Shown here: positions 26,191 to 34,100 of the stretch, piece by piece
Layout: each line of letters starts with the position of its first letter
Numbering within the stretch: position 1 is the stretch's first letter
NCBI RefSeq assembly: GCF_001427125.1
Contig: NZ_LMGK01000012.1
Coordinates: forward strand, 179,430-243,429
DNA: 64,000 nucleotides
Direction: 5' to 3'
DNA from: Pseudomonas sp. Root562
GTDB lineage: Bacteria > Pseudomonadota > Gammaproteobacteria > Pseudomonadales > Pseudomonadaceae
Position numbers and translations under genes: made by a program
Notes under the pieces: model-generated
What the model saw: only the letters and a program-made list of their open reading frames with translations
Databases searched by the model: none
Told to the model about the DNA's origin: nothing

Positions 26191-27585
26191 TCAAACAGCG
26201 AAAATCTTGCCCGGGTTCATGATGCCGTTCGGATCGAACACCGCTTTGACCGCTTTCATGTACTCGATCTCAACCGGCGAACGGCTGTAGGTCAAGTAAT
26301 CACGCTTGGTCATGCCCACACCGTGCTCGGCAGAAATCGAACCGTTGTACTTCTCGACGGTTTCGAACACCCACTTGTTGACGGTGGCGCACTTGGCGAA
26401 GAACTCGTCCTTGCTCAGGTTTTCCGGCTTGAGGATGTTCAAGTGCAGGTTGCCGTCGCCGATGTGACCGAACCAGACGATCTCGAAATCCGGGTAGTGC
26501 TCGCCGACGATGGCATCGATTTCCTTCAGGAAGGCCGGGACTTTCGACACGGTGACCGAAATGTCGTTCTTGTACGGCGTCCAGTGGGAAATGGTTTCGG
26601 AGATGTATTCACGCAGCTTCCACAGGTTCTGCAGCTGGGTTTCGCTCTGGCTCATCACGCCGTCCAGCACCCAGCCCTGCTCGACGCAGTGCTCGAAGGT
26701 TTCCAGGGCGTGGTTGGCCACTTCTTCAGTGGTCGCTTCGAATTCCAGCAGCGCGTAGAACGGGCAGTCGGATTCGAACGGAGCGGGTACATCACCGCGA
26801 GCCATGACTTTGGCCAGGGCCTTGTCGGAGAAAAACTCGAACGCCGTCAGGTCGAGTTTGTTCTGGAAGGCGTGCAGTACCGGCATGATCGAGTCGAAAT
26901 CGGCGGTGCCGAGGACCATCGCGGTGAGGTTTTTCGGCGCACGATCCAGGCGCATGGTCGCTTCCACGACAAAACCGAGCGTGCCTTCTGCGCCGATGAA
27001 CAACTGACGCATGTCGTAGCCGGTGGCGTTCTTGATCAGGTCACGGTTCAGCTCCAGCACGTCGCCCTTGCCAGTGACGACTTTCATGCCTGCCACCCAG
27101 TTACGGGTCATGCCGTAGCGAATCACCTTGATTCCACCGGCATTGGTGCCGATATTGCCGCCAATCTGGCTGGAACCGGAGGAGGCGAAGTCCACCGGGT
27201 AGTACAAGCCATTCTCTTCGGCGACATTCTGCAGTTGTTTAGTGACCACGCCCGGCTGACAAACGGCAGTGCGGTCGGTGAGGTTCACGTCGAGGATCTG
27301 GTTCATATAGTCGAACGACACGACCACCTCGCCATTGGCCGCCACGGCCGCGGCCGACAAACCGGTACGACCACCGGACGGCACCAGGGCGACCTTATGC
27401 TTGTTGGCCCACAGGACGATGGCCTGGACCTGCTCGGTGGTCTTCGGGAACACAATGGCAGTGGGGGCCGGGGCGAAATGCTTGGTCCAATCCTTACCGT
27501 AAGCATTCAGGGAGTCGGCATCGGTCAGCACCTTGCCAGGCTCAACCAGGGTCTTCAGCTCATCAATCAGGGCAGGATTGGTCAT
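26191..27585 (-). CDS. FAD-linked D-2-hydroxyglutarate dehydrogenase-type oxidoreductase
   Basis: 464 residues. An N-terminal VAO/PCMH FAD domain contains VALVPSGGRTGLSAAAV and GSSQIGGNIGTNAGGIKVIR. The C-terminal domain carries the metal-histidine segment WFGHIGDGNLHLNI and the final EHGVGMTKRDYL. The family includes D-lactate, glycolate and D-2-hydroxyglutarate dehydrogenases. The divergent serA favours the last, because SerA reduces 2-oxoglutarate and this enzyme recycles the product in Pseudomonas. The start at 27585 gives MTNPALIDELK, the conserved N-terminus; ATGs at 27609 and 27615 are alternatives. Confidence 0.9.
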   Translation of the reverse strand: MTNPALIDELKTLVEPGKVLTDADSLNAYGKDWTKHFAPAPTAIVFPKTTEQVQAIVLWANKHKVALVPSGGRTGLSAAAVAANGEVVVSFDYMNQILDVNLTDRTAVCQPGVVTKQLQNVAEENGLYYPVDFASSGSSQIGGNIGTNAGGIKVIRYGMTRNWVAGMKVVTGKGDVLELNRDLIKNATGYDMRQLFIGAEGTLGFVVEATMRLDRAPKNLTAMVLGTADFDSIMPVLHAFQNKLDLTAFEFFSDKALAKVMARGDVPAPFESDCPFYALLEFEATTEEVANHALETFEHCVEQGWVLDGVMSQSETQLQNLWKLREYISETISHWTPYKNDISVTVSKVPAFLKEIDAIVGEHYPDFEIVWFGHIGDGNLHLNILKPENLSKDEFFAKCATVNKWVFETVEKYNGSISAEHGVGMTKRDYLTYSRSPVEIEYMKAVKAVFDPNGIMNPGKIFAV

Positions 27586-27661
27586 CGACAGAACTCTCGA
27601 ACAATTCATGGTCATCCTGAGAACGCTTCACGTCGCAGGAATGAGTGTTTAGCGGGGCGCA

Positions 27662-27673
27662 TATGCTAGCATA
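27662..27673. promoter_or_regulatory. 12-bp perfect palindrome in the serA divergent gap
   Basis: TATGCTAGCATA is a perfect palindrome in the 204-bp gap between serA and the D-2-hydroxyglutarate dehydrogenase-type gene. Its central position suits an operator acting on both promoters. The regulator is unknown and the site is inferred only from symmetry and place. Confidence 0.45.
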
Positions 27674-27789
27674 CCGACCCCGCAGCATAGTGCCCAACGG
27701 CTATTCTGCGGCGACGGCTGTCGTGCCGTCCGGGTCAGCGTCTGCTGGCTATCTCCTGCCATTTTTCTCCGGGATACAGGTTTACGCAG

Positions 27790-29019
27790 ATGAGCAAGAC
27801 TTCTCTCGATAAGAGCAAGATCAAGTTCCTTCTTCTCGAAGGCGTCCACCAATCGGCTGTCGACGTCCTCAAGGCGGCGGGCTACACCAGCATCGAGTAC
27901 CTCACAGGTTCTCTGCCGGAAGCCCAGCTCAAGGAAAAGATCGCGGATGCTCACTTCATCGGCATTCGCTCCCGTACGCAACTGACCGAAGAGATCTTCG
28001 ATCACGCGAAGAAGCTCGTGGCGGTAGGGTGTTTCTGCATCGGCACCAACCAGGTCGACCTGGACGCGGCTCGCGAGCGCGGCATCGCCGTGTTCAACGC
28101 CCCGTACTCCAACACCCGTTCCGTAGCCGAGCTGGTGCTGGCCGAGGCAATCCTGTTGCTGCGCGGCATCCCGGAGAAGAACGCTTCCTGCCACCGTGGC
28201 GGCTGGATCAAGAGCGCGGCCAACTCTTTCGAGATCCGCGGCAAGAAGCTGGGCATCGTCGGCTATGGCTCGATCGGTACGCAATTGTCGGTCCTGGCCG
28301 AAGGCCTGGGCATGCAGGTGTACTTCTACGACACCATCACCAAACTTCCTTTGGGTAACGCTACTCAGGTCGGCAACCTGCACGAACTGCTGGCGATGTC
28401 CGACATCGTTTCGCTGCACGTTCCGGAAACCGCTGCCACCCAGTGGATGATGGGCGAGAAGGAAATCCGCGCCATCAAGAAGGGCGGCATCCTGATCAAC
28501 GCTGCTCGCGGCACCGTTGTCGAGCTGGACCATCTGGCGGCTGCCATCAAGGACAAGCACCTGATCGGCGCGGCCATCGACGTATTCCCGGTGGAGCCAC
28601 GCTCCAACGACGAAGAGTTCGAAAGCCCGTTGCGCGGCCTGGACAACGTGATCCTGACCCCGCACATCGGTGGTTCCACTGCTGAAGCCCAGGCCAATAT
28701 CGGTCTGGAAGTGGCAGAGAAACTGGTCAAGTACAGCGACAACGGTACGTCGGTATCGTCGGTGAACTTCCCGGAAGTGGCCCTGCCGGCTCACCCTGGC
28801 AAACACCGCCTGCTGCACATCCACGAGAACATCCCGGGTGTGATGAGCGAGATCAACAAGGTCTTCGCCGAAAACGGCATCAACATCTCCGGTCAGTTCC
28901 TGCAGACCAACGAGAAGGTTGGCTACGTGGTGATCGACGTCGACGCCGAGTACTCGGACCTGGCGCAAGAGAAGCTGCAACACGTCAACGGCACCATCCG
29001 TAGCCGCGTGTTGTTCTGA
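27790..29019 (+). CDS. serA: D-3-phosphoglycerate dehydrogenase
   Basis: 409 residues, the 410-residue E. coli-like form with a C-terminal ACT domain that binds serine. It oxidises 3-phosphoglycerate in the first step of serine synthesis. The NAD-binding loop is GIVGYGSIGTQL, the catalytic arginine lies in INAARGTVVELD, and the histidine in LTPHIGGSTAEAQ. The ACT domain starts at about 335 (HRLLHIHENIPGVMSEINK). A strong terminator follows directly. The divergent flavoenzyme is its likely metabolic partner. Confidence 0.97.
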   Translation: MSKTSLDKSKIKFLLLEGVHQSAVDVLKAAGYTSIEYLTGSLPEAQLKEKIADAHFIGIRSRTQLTEEIFDHAKKLVAVGCFCIGTNQVDLDAARERGIAVFNAPYSNTRSVAELVLAEAILLLRGIPEKNASCHRGGWIKSAANSFEIRGKKLGIVGYGSIGTQLSVLAEGLGMQVYFYDTITKLPLGNATQVGNLHELLAMSDIVSLHVPETAATQWMMGEKEIRAIKKGGILINAARGTVVELDHLAAAIKDKHLIGAAIDVFPVEPRSNDEEFESPLRGLDNVILTPHIGGSTAEAQANIGLEVAEKLVKYSDNGTSVSSVNFPEVALPAHPGKHRLLHIHENIPGVMSEINKVFAENGINISGQFLQTNEKVGYVVIDVDAEYSDLAQEKLQHVNGTIRSRVLF

Positions 29020-29033
29020 TCGCGACGCGAGCG

Positions 29034-29067
29034 AAAAAAGGGAGCCCTTCGGGGCTCCCTTTTTTTA
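29034..29067. terminator. Bidirectional terminator between serA and the DUF4399 gene
   Basis: AAAAAA, stem GGGAGCCC, loop TTCG, stem GGGCTCCC, then a run of eight T. It terminates serA on the plus strand. On the minus strand the A-run becomes a T-run, so it also ends the convergent gene. The last bases of the DUF4399 reading frame, including its TAA, lie inside the T-tract. Confidence 0.95.
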
Positions 29068-29490
29068 TTTGACGTTGACGGTGATTTTTTCGGACACGAT
29101 TGGCGGATCGAACGGCATGTGACCGCTGTCGCCCAGTTCGAGCTGCAAAGTGTGCTTGCCCGGTGTCAGTTTTATTTCGGCCTGAGTCTGTGCCTTGCCG
29201 AAGTGCAGATGATTGGCATCGTTCGGGATCGGCTGACCCGCCGCCGGCAGTTCATCGACATCAATCAGCAGGTGGTGGTGACCGGTATTCTTGGTGACGT
29301 CGCCTGCTGGCGCCAGCGCAATGTTCTCGACTGCGAACTTGACCACAACAGTCTGCGGAACCGTCGCACCGTCCTTGGGAGACACGATGGACACTTCGGC
29401 GCCTTTCGGTGCAGGCGTGGCAGCACTGGCCAGTACCGAAACGCCCATCAGCAAGCCAGCCAAAGCAGCACGTGACATAAAGGTTTTCAT
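29065..29490 (-). CDS. Periplasmic DUF4399 protein
   Basis: 141 residues with a clear Sec signal peptide (AALAGLLMGVSVLASAA, cleavage near ASA-ATP). The mature part matches DUF4399: VSIVSPKDGATVPQTVVVKF, then NTGHHHLLIDVD with three adjacent histidines, then HLHFGKAQTQAEIKLTPGKH and a C-terminal DSGHMPFDPPI. The concentration of histidines suggests metal binding in the periplasm, but no function is established. GGAGAAGAGA precedes the ATG. Confidence 0.9.
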   Translation of the reverse strand: MKTFMSRAALAGLLMGVSVLASAATPAPKGAEVSIVSPKDGATVPQTVVVKFAVENIALAPAGDVTKNTGHHHLLIDVDELPAAGQPIPNDANHLHFGKAQTQAEIKLTPGKHTLQLELGDSGHMPFDPPIVSEKITVNVK

Positions 29491-29625
29491 TCTCTTCTCC
29501 AGTTTTTCCGTAAAATCCGCGTGACCATGACAACTTCATGGTCAATCGTTGTCGAAGGCATTCGACAACCATAGCAAAGCGAGCCTGAATCAGAGGGTCG
29601 CTATAAAAAATTCAAAGGAGTGACC

Positions 29626-30210
29626 ATGCGCTTTCTGCCTGGCCTGATCTGCCTGCTACCCCTTTTGAGCCCGTTGGCTCATGCCGAATTGATTGACGAC
29701 GTAAATGACCGCGGCGAACTACGCATCGCCATTGAGGCGAATACACCTCCATTCAACTTCAAGGAAGACGACAAACTCGCGGGTTTCGAAGTCGAACTGG
29801 GCCAAATGCTCGCCCAGGAACTGGATGTTCGGGCCGATTTTGTCGTCACCGATGCCAGTGATCTGCTCAATGGCGTGGAAAGCGGCAAATACGACGTTGC
29901 CATCAATCACATTACACAGACCCCGGGGCTGAAGGATCGTTTCGACTTCAGCGAGCCTTATCTCAAGACCAATGCGCAATTGGTCGCCAAGAAAGAAGAG
30001 CCGCAATCAATCTTGCTGGTGCAGTCGCTGACGGAGGAGAAGCCCAAGGCGAACCCGGTGGTTGACCTGGCGATTCCATTTCAAAAGGGCAATCCGGCGT
30101 TCCATGCCAGCCTGGAAGGTGCGTTGCAACGGATCAAGACCGATGGCCGAATGGAAAAACTGGTGGAGAAATGGTTTGGGGCGGAATCGGGCGCAGCGCC
30201 AAAACCCTGA
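29626..30210 (+). CDS. Shortened amino-acid-type solute-binding protein
   Basis: 194 residues. The signal peptide (MRFLPGLICLLPLLSPLAHA) is followed by the family-3 start ELRIAIEANTPPFNFKEDD and the glycine/tyrosine segment VESGKYDVAINHIT. The C-terminus FQKGNPAFHASLEGALQRI and VEKWFG is also typical. About 60 residues that normally form the second lobe between YLKTNAQLVAKKEE and DLAIPFQKG are absent, replaced by a short linker. The frame is open, so it may be a real compact form or an in-frame deletion. AAAGGAG lies 5 bp before the ATG at 29626. No transporter genes adjoin it. Confidence 0.85.
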   Translation: MRFLPGLICLLPLLSPLAHAELIDDVNDRGELRIAIEANTPPFNFKEDDKLAGFEVELGQMLAQELDVRADFVVTDASDLLNGVESGKYDVAINHITQTPGLKDRFDFSEPYLKTNAQLVAKKEEPQSILLVQSLTEEKPKANPVVDLAIPFQKGNPAFHASLEGALQRIKTDGRMEKLVEKWFGAESGAAPKP

Positions 30211-30228
30211 AGACGATCGGTATCCAAT

Positions 30229-30256
30229 GTGGGCGGGCTTGCCCGCTCCCACAGGG
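30229..30256. repeat. Single REP (GCGGGCTTGCCCGC family)
   Basis: GTGGGCGGGCTTGCCCGCTC followed by CCACAG is one palindromic unit of the family also found at 23191-23282. It lies between the convergent ends of the short binding protein and the DUF523 gene. Confidence 0.85.
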
Positions 30257-30268
30257 GGTTTATGGTGA

Positions 30269-30757
30269 CTATCGGTTTTGGTTTGCCAGCGCCTGGGCAG
30301 CTTGCGGCAACTCCAGCTCACTGAACACCAACACTCCATGACGCTTGAGCAACGCCGCCGTCACGCCTTCGCCACTGACTTTCACACCACTGAACGTGCC
30401 GTCATAGGTCAGCAGATTGCCGCATGACGGGCTGTTGGCCTTGAGAACGGCAATGCGGATGCCATGTTTTTGTACCAGCTCCAGCGCCTGCTTCGCCCCG
30501 GACAGAAACTGCGCGCTGACGTCCTCACCCTCGGTAGTGATCACCGCTGCAAGGCCTTCAAGTACGTCACCGCCCTGCCCGCCCGGGATTTCCGCAGCCG
30601 CCCGTGGTGTCGGCAATCCTCCGGCAACTTCCGGGCATAGTGGCACGACGCGCCCCTCGTCGAGCCAACGCTGAAGCTGATCGAATGGCCCGCTGGCGCC
30701 GCCGTCGTAGCGAACGCGATGCCCCAGCAGGCAGCGGCTTACCAAAATCTTCTGCAT
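30269..30757 (-). CDS. DUF523-family protein
   Basis: 162 residues. The family landmarks are the N-terminal VSRCLLGHRVRYDGG with its CLLG, the LCPEVAGGLPTPR segment with a second cysteine, and KANSPSCG with a third. Three conserved cysteines suggest metal or iron-sulfur binding, not shown experimentally to my knowledge. It starts 2 bp after the stop of the 2OG-oxygenase gene, so the two are co-translated. It has no signal peptide. Confidence 0.9.
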   Translation of the reverse strand: MQKILVSRCLLGHRVRYDGGASGPFDQLQRWLDEGRVVPLCPEVAGGLPTPRAAAEIPGGQGGDVLEGLAAVITTEGEDVSAQFLSGAKQALELVQKHGIRIAVLKANSPSCGNLLTYDGTFSGVKVSGEGVTAALLKRHGVLVFSELELPQAAQALANQNR

Positions 30758-30759
30758 GA

Positions 30760-31392
30760 TCAGAATGGCTCGTTGCCCCGGCGCCGGAACCAGCCGGTCA
30801 ACGACAGGCGCTCCCGGGTCGCCGGCAGGACTTCATGGGGGACTTCACCTGACAGGAACACCACCAGGCATCCCCCGACCGGTACTACATCGTATTCCGC
30901 GCTTTCGTCCAGGTACATGCGCAACTGGCCACCATGCTCGGGCAGCCACGCGTCATTGAGATAGACCACCGCCGACACCATGCGCCGATCGTCGTCGCGA
31001 AACCGGTCGAGATGCCGAAGGTAAAACGCCCCGGGCGGGTACATGGCGAAATGACTTTCGAAATCCTCCAACCCCAGGAACAAACCGCGATTCATTGCCT
31101 CGCGCAGACTGTCCATCAACCCCAGATAACTGTCGCACGCGTCGGCCTGGCCCGGCTCGATCCACTGAATGTGATCGCCGCGAATGCCCTCGCGGACCTC
31201 CGATAACGGCCCACGCCCTACCGCCGCCGGGGCCAGTTCACCCTCGGCAGCACGTTTACGGCACTCGGCCGCCAGTGCCCGGGTCAGATCCAGAGGCAGG
31301 AAAATATTCTGCTGAGACCAGCCGTTGGCAGCCAGGTCGTCGACGATACGTAACAGCAGCGGGTGATCAGAAGGTATTTGCATGGCGCGCAT
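30760..31392 (-). CDS. 2-oxoglutarate/Fe(II)-dependent oxygenase
   Basis: 210 residues. The double-stranded beta-helix iron triad is visible: H127-x-D129 in YLRHLDRF and the distal H186 in GEVPHEVLP. The 2-oxoglutarate-binding arginine is R195 in RERLSLTGWF. It resembles prolyl-4-hydroxylase-type enzymes, so the substrate may be a protein or small molecule. The start is the ATG at 31392 after AGGA; a later ATG at 31383 is possible. It is directly coupled to the DUF523 gene. Confidence 0.9.
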   Translation of the reverse strand: MRAMQIPSDHPLLLRIVDDLAANGWSQQNIFLPLDLTRALAAECRKRAAEGELAPAAVGRGPLSEVREGIRGDHIQWIEPGQADACDSYLGLMDSLREAMNRGLFLGLEDFESHFAMYPPGAFYLRHLDRFRDDDRRMVSAVVYLNDAWLPEHGGQLRMYLDESAEYDVVPVGGCLVVFLSGEVPHEVLPATRERLSLTGWFRRRGNEPF

Positions 31393-31500
31393 AGTATTCC
31401 TGCGCCTGAAAATCCGACAGAGCCGCGCAGCGGGTTGATACGAATTCTCGACAAGTCCTGATGCCACACGGAGAATAGTCGCCTGCCGACAGGAGTCCCT

Positions 31501-32253
31501 ATGCGCCGTTTGCTTTTCTCACTGCTGATGTTCTGTGTATTGCCCGCCTGGGCAGACGGCCACGACCAGTTGTACAAGGTCGCCGGCTGGCCGGAACAAC
31601 GCGCGCATTTCAACGATGCCCTTGCCGCCGCGCAAAAACGATACGAAAGCAGCCTGCCACCGGCGGTGTTCCAGGCACTGGTCAATAACAGTAATCAGCG
31701 GTTTTCCCCCAACGCCGTGGACCAGCGCGCGCAAGCGCAGCTGCGCAAGAACCTCGTCGATCCAAAACCGGCTTTGGCGTTCTTCCAGTCACCGCTGGGC
31801 AAGAAAATCGTCGCTGCCGAATTACTCGCCACCCGTCGCGACCAATTGGCAAAAAACGCCAAGGGTTTGCCGAAAATGCAGGCCAGCGACAGCCGCCTGC
31901 TGATTATCGGCCATCTGGCCCAGGCCCTGCCCGCCCGTGAAGCTGGCGCCGAGGTCAGCCTGGCGATTGCCGGTGTCGCCGCCGACAGCCTGAGCTCGAT
32001 GATCCCCGGCCTGCTCGGCGCCGGGCAGGCGCAGGGCATGTTGAACGGTCAGCGCCAGCGCTTGATGGAGCAGATCGGCAGCGATCTGAACAACACGCTG
32101 CTCTACGTCTATCGCGACCTGTCGGATGAAGAGCTGGAAGAGTTCGCCACGTTTGCCGAATCGGCAGAAGGCAAGGCGTATTACCAGGCAGCGCTGGCGG
32201 CGATCAAGGCCGGGTTGGCGGTGGGGCAGAGTTCTTCAAACCTCGGCCAGTGA
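31501..32253 (+). CDS. Periplasmic DUF2059 protein
   Basis: 250 residues. A signal peptide (MRRLLFSLLMFCVLPAWADG) precedes a mostly helical protein. The C-terminal DUF2059-like part includes YRDLSDEELEEFATFAESAE and GKAYYQAALAAIKAG. No enzymatic motif is seen. It is divergent from the 2OG-oxygenase gene and followed by a REP pair. The function is unknown. Confidence 0.85.
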   Translation: MRRLLFSLLMFCVLPAWADGHDQLYKVAGWPEQRAHFNDALAAAQKRYESSLPPAVFQALVNNSNQRFSPNAVDQRAQAQLRKNLVDPKPALAFFQSPLGKKIVAAELLATRRDQLAKNAKGLPKMQASDSRLLIIGHLAQALPAREAGAEVSLAIAGVAADSLSSMIPGLLGAGQAQGMLNGQRQRLMEQIGSDLNNTLLYVYRDLSDEELEEFATFAESAEGKAYYQAALAAIKAGLAVGQSSSNLGQ

Positions 32254-32276
32254 TCTTCGGCGCCATATAGATCGCC

Positions 32277-32350
32277 ATCGCCAGCAGGCTGGCTCCCACA
32301 TTGGATTTGTAGACACCGGACCATTGTGGGAGCCAGCCTGCTGGCGATGG
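32277..32350. repeat. REP-type inverted pair (GCCAGCAGGCTGGC family)
   Basis: CATCGCCAGCAGGCTGGCTC and its inverted partner GAGCCAGCCTGCTGGCGATG enclose a 34-bp centre. It occupies the convergent gap between the DUF2059 and alpha/beta-hydrolase genes, ending 15 bp before the latter. Confidence 0.9.
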
Positions 32351-32364
32351 GGCCCGAACTATCG

Positions 32365-33312
32365 CTACAAATTCCTGCCCTTTATCCGCTTGCTCAAGAA
32401 CCCGAAATACTCCCCGCGCAACACCAGTGCCTCATTCGCCAGATGATGCCGCGCCTCGGGTAACATCAATACCTGTGGCCGGTCGAACTTTGCCCGTAAT
32501 ACCTCAAGGTTGTGCTGCCAATCCACGGTCATGTCCGCCTGCCCCTGCACAATCAATGGTCGACGGTTGCTGCCCGGCGCCGCTTCGATGCGTTTGATCC
32601 ACTGCGCCAGCGCCCCGACCCAGGCGGTTGGCAGACGTAGCGGTTGCAAGGGATCGGCCTGCAGGAACGGTAGAAAATCCGGATCGTTGGAGTTCTCACT
32701 GAAGCGCCGCGCAATCGCTTTGACGAATGGCCGGAGCAAGTAATAGCTGAAGTGCGACCAGCCCCACGCTCGCGGCCGCACCAGCGGCGCCAATAGAATC
32801 ACCTGCCCTTGCGCCGGGCTGTTCGCCCCGGCATTCAACACATGGTCGATCACGATCGCCCCACCGGTGCTCTGCCCGCACAGGTGCCACGGTTGCGGCA
32901 GGTCGAGGGATTGCGCTTCGGTAAACAGCCCTTGCAAGGTGTCCTGGTACTCGGCGAAATCCTTGATGCTCGCCCGCTCGCCACTGGACAGACCATGTCC
33001 GGGCAGGTCGCAGGCGATCACCGCAAATTGCTGATCGAGCGCCCACTCGATCACATGACGATAGAGCCCGGTGTGATCGTAAAAACCATGAAAGACAAAC
33101 AGGGTCGCTTTCGCCTGCTGCGGCCACCAGACCTGGCTGACCACCTCATAGCCGTCGACTTGAAAACGCCCCAGGCCGCTGCGCACGTCGCGCGACGAAA
33201 AATCCAGTCCGTAAAATCGCTGATAGGCCTGCGCCTGCGCTGACAACGGCTGACCTTCAGCCAGTGGCCGCAGGCTGGCGCGCAGATCGTTGGGGTCGAA
33301 AGTGGCGGGCAT
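32365..33312 (-). CDS. Alpha/beta hydrolase, monoacylglycerol-lipase-like
   Basis: 315 residues from the ATG at 33312, which has GGAA at good spacing; an ATG at 33324 is the alternative. The oxyanion segment FVFHGFYDHTGLYRHVIEW and the nucleophile elbow LCGQSTGGAI (GQSTG) mark a serine hydrolase of the lysophospholipase/monoacylglycerol lipase group. The acid lies near GQADMTVDW and the histidine in ARHHLANE. No signal peptide is seen. The natural substrate is unknown. Confidence 0.9.
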   Translation of the reverse strand: MPATFDPNDLRASLRPLAEGQPLSAQAQAYQRFYGLDFSSRDVRSGLGRFQVDGYEVVSQVWWPQQAKATLFVFHGFYDHTGLYRHVIEWALDQQFAVIACDLPGHGLSSGERASIKDFAEYQDTLQGLFTEAQSLDLPQPWHLCGQSTGGAIVIDHVLNAGANSPAQGQVILLAPLVRPRAWGWSHFSYYLLRPFVKAIARRFSENSNDPDFLPFLQADPLQPLRLPTAWVGALAQWIKRIEAAPGSNRRPLIVQGQADMTVDWQHNLEVLRAKFDRPQVLMLPEARHHLANEALVLRGEYFGFLSKRIKGRNL

Positions 33313-33408
33313 GAACGATTCCATTACCTGAAACGGACTTTATGGACCTGCGATATTCATCTGTCGCAGCAAGCATGGCAAGCTAGCCGACCTTCGAGGA
33401 TTGAACCG

Positions 33409-33990
33409 ATGCGCTCGCCCGTTCGTGCCACCCTGTTTGTCAGCCTGCTGACCCTGCTCTGCGCCGCAGTGCTGTGGGCGGCTTACGACTGGTTCCAGGG
33501 GCGCTACCTGCGCGCATTCAGCGAACACACCGCTGTGTTCTCCGGCGACCCGCTGCGTTTACCCGACACCCTTGCCGGACCGGGCGCCATCCGTTTGGTG
33601 CATTTCTGGGACCCGGCCTGCCCGTGCAACGTCGGCAATCAACAACACCTCAGCGAACTGGTTGAACAGTACGTACCAAAAGGCGTTGAATTCTATGCGG
33701 TGCAAAAAACCGGCAGCCACGGACAACTGCCGAGCAACCTGAGCAGCCTGAAAACACTGACCATCCTGCCCGGCTCCGAACAAGTTCCCGCCAGCCCTGC
33801 CGTGGCGATTTGGGACCGCACCGGCAAACTGGCGTACTTCGGCCCTTACAGCGAAGGCCTGACTTGCAACTCGAGCAACAGTTTTATCGAGCCGATCCTG
33901 CAAGCGTTAAACGAAGGTCGTGCAGTGAGTGCCACGCACACACTGGCCGTAGGGTGTTACTGCCCGTGGCCTGCCACTACGACTCAGTAG
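33409..33990 (+). CDS. Membrane-anchored thioredoxin-like protein with CPC motif (DUF6436-type)
   Basis: 193 residues. An N-terminal membrane anchor (LFVSLLTLLCAAVLWAAYDW) is followed by a thioredoxin-like domain. Its active-site region reads HFWDPACPCN, with C71-P72-C73 instead of the usual CxxC. The C-terminal half has further cysteines in LTCNSSNSF and VGCYCPWP. The domain should face the periplasm. A redox role is likely, but one-residue spacing between cysteines is not normal for a thiol oxidoreductase. It is divergent from the hydrolase. Confidence 0.85.
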   Translation: MRSPVRATLFVSLLTLLCAAVLWAAYDWFQGRYLRAFSEHTAVFSGDPLRLPDTLAGPGAIRLVHFWDPACPCNVGNQQHLSELVEQYVPKGVEFYAVQKTGSHGQLPSNLSSLKTLTILPGSEQVPASPAVAIWDRTGKLAYFGPYSEGLTCNSSNSFIEPILQALNEGRAVSATHTLAVGCYCPWPATTTQ

Positions 33991-34100
33991 CGACAAACGC
34001 CGCAATGCGAATCCCTCCTACGGGCGATGCCTGTTTACGGTGAGCCGTGTTAAACAATGTCACCAGGGATTTGCTGCCACCATAACAACAAGGAGTCACC

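Noticed and set aside
25429..27669. Plus-strand open frame of 746 codons opposite the FAH-family and D-2-hydroxyglutarate dehydrogenase-type genes
   Set aside because: It runs through a REP and two real genes and shows no recognisable domain.
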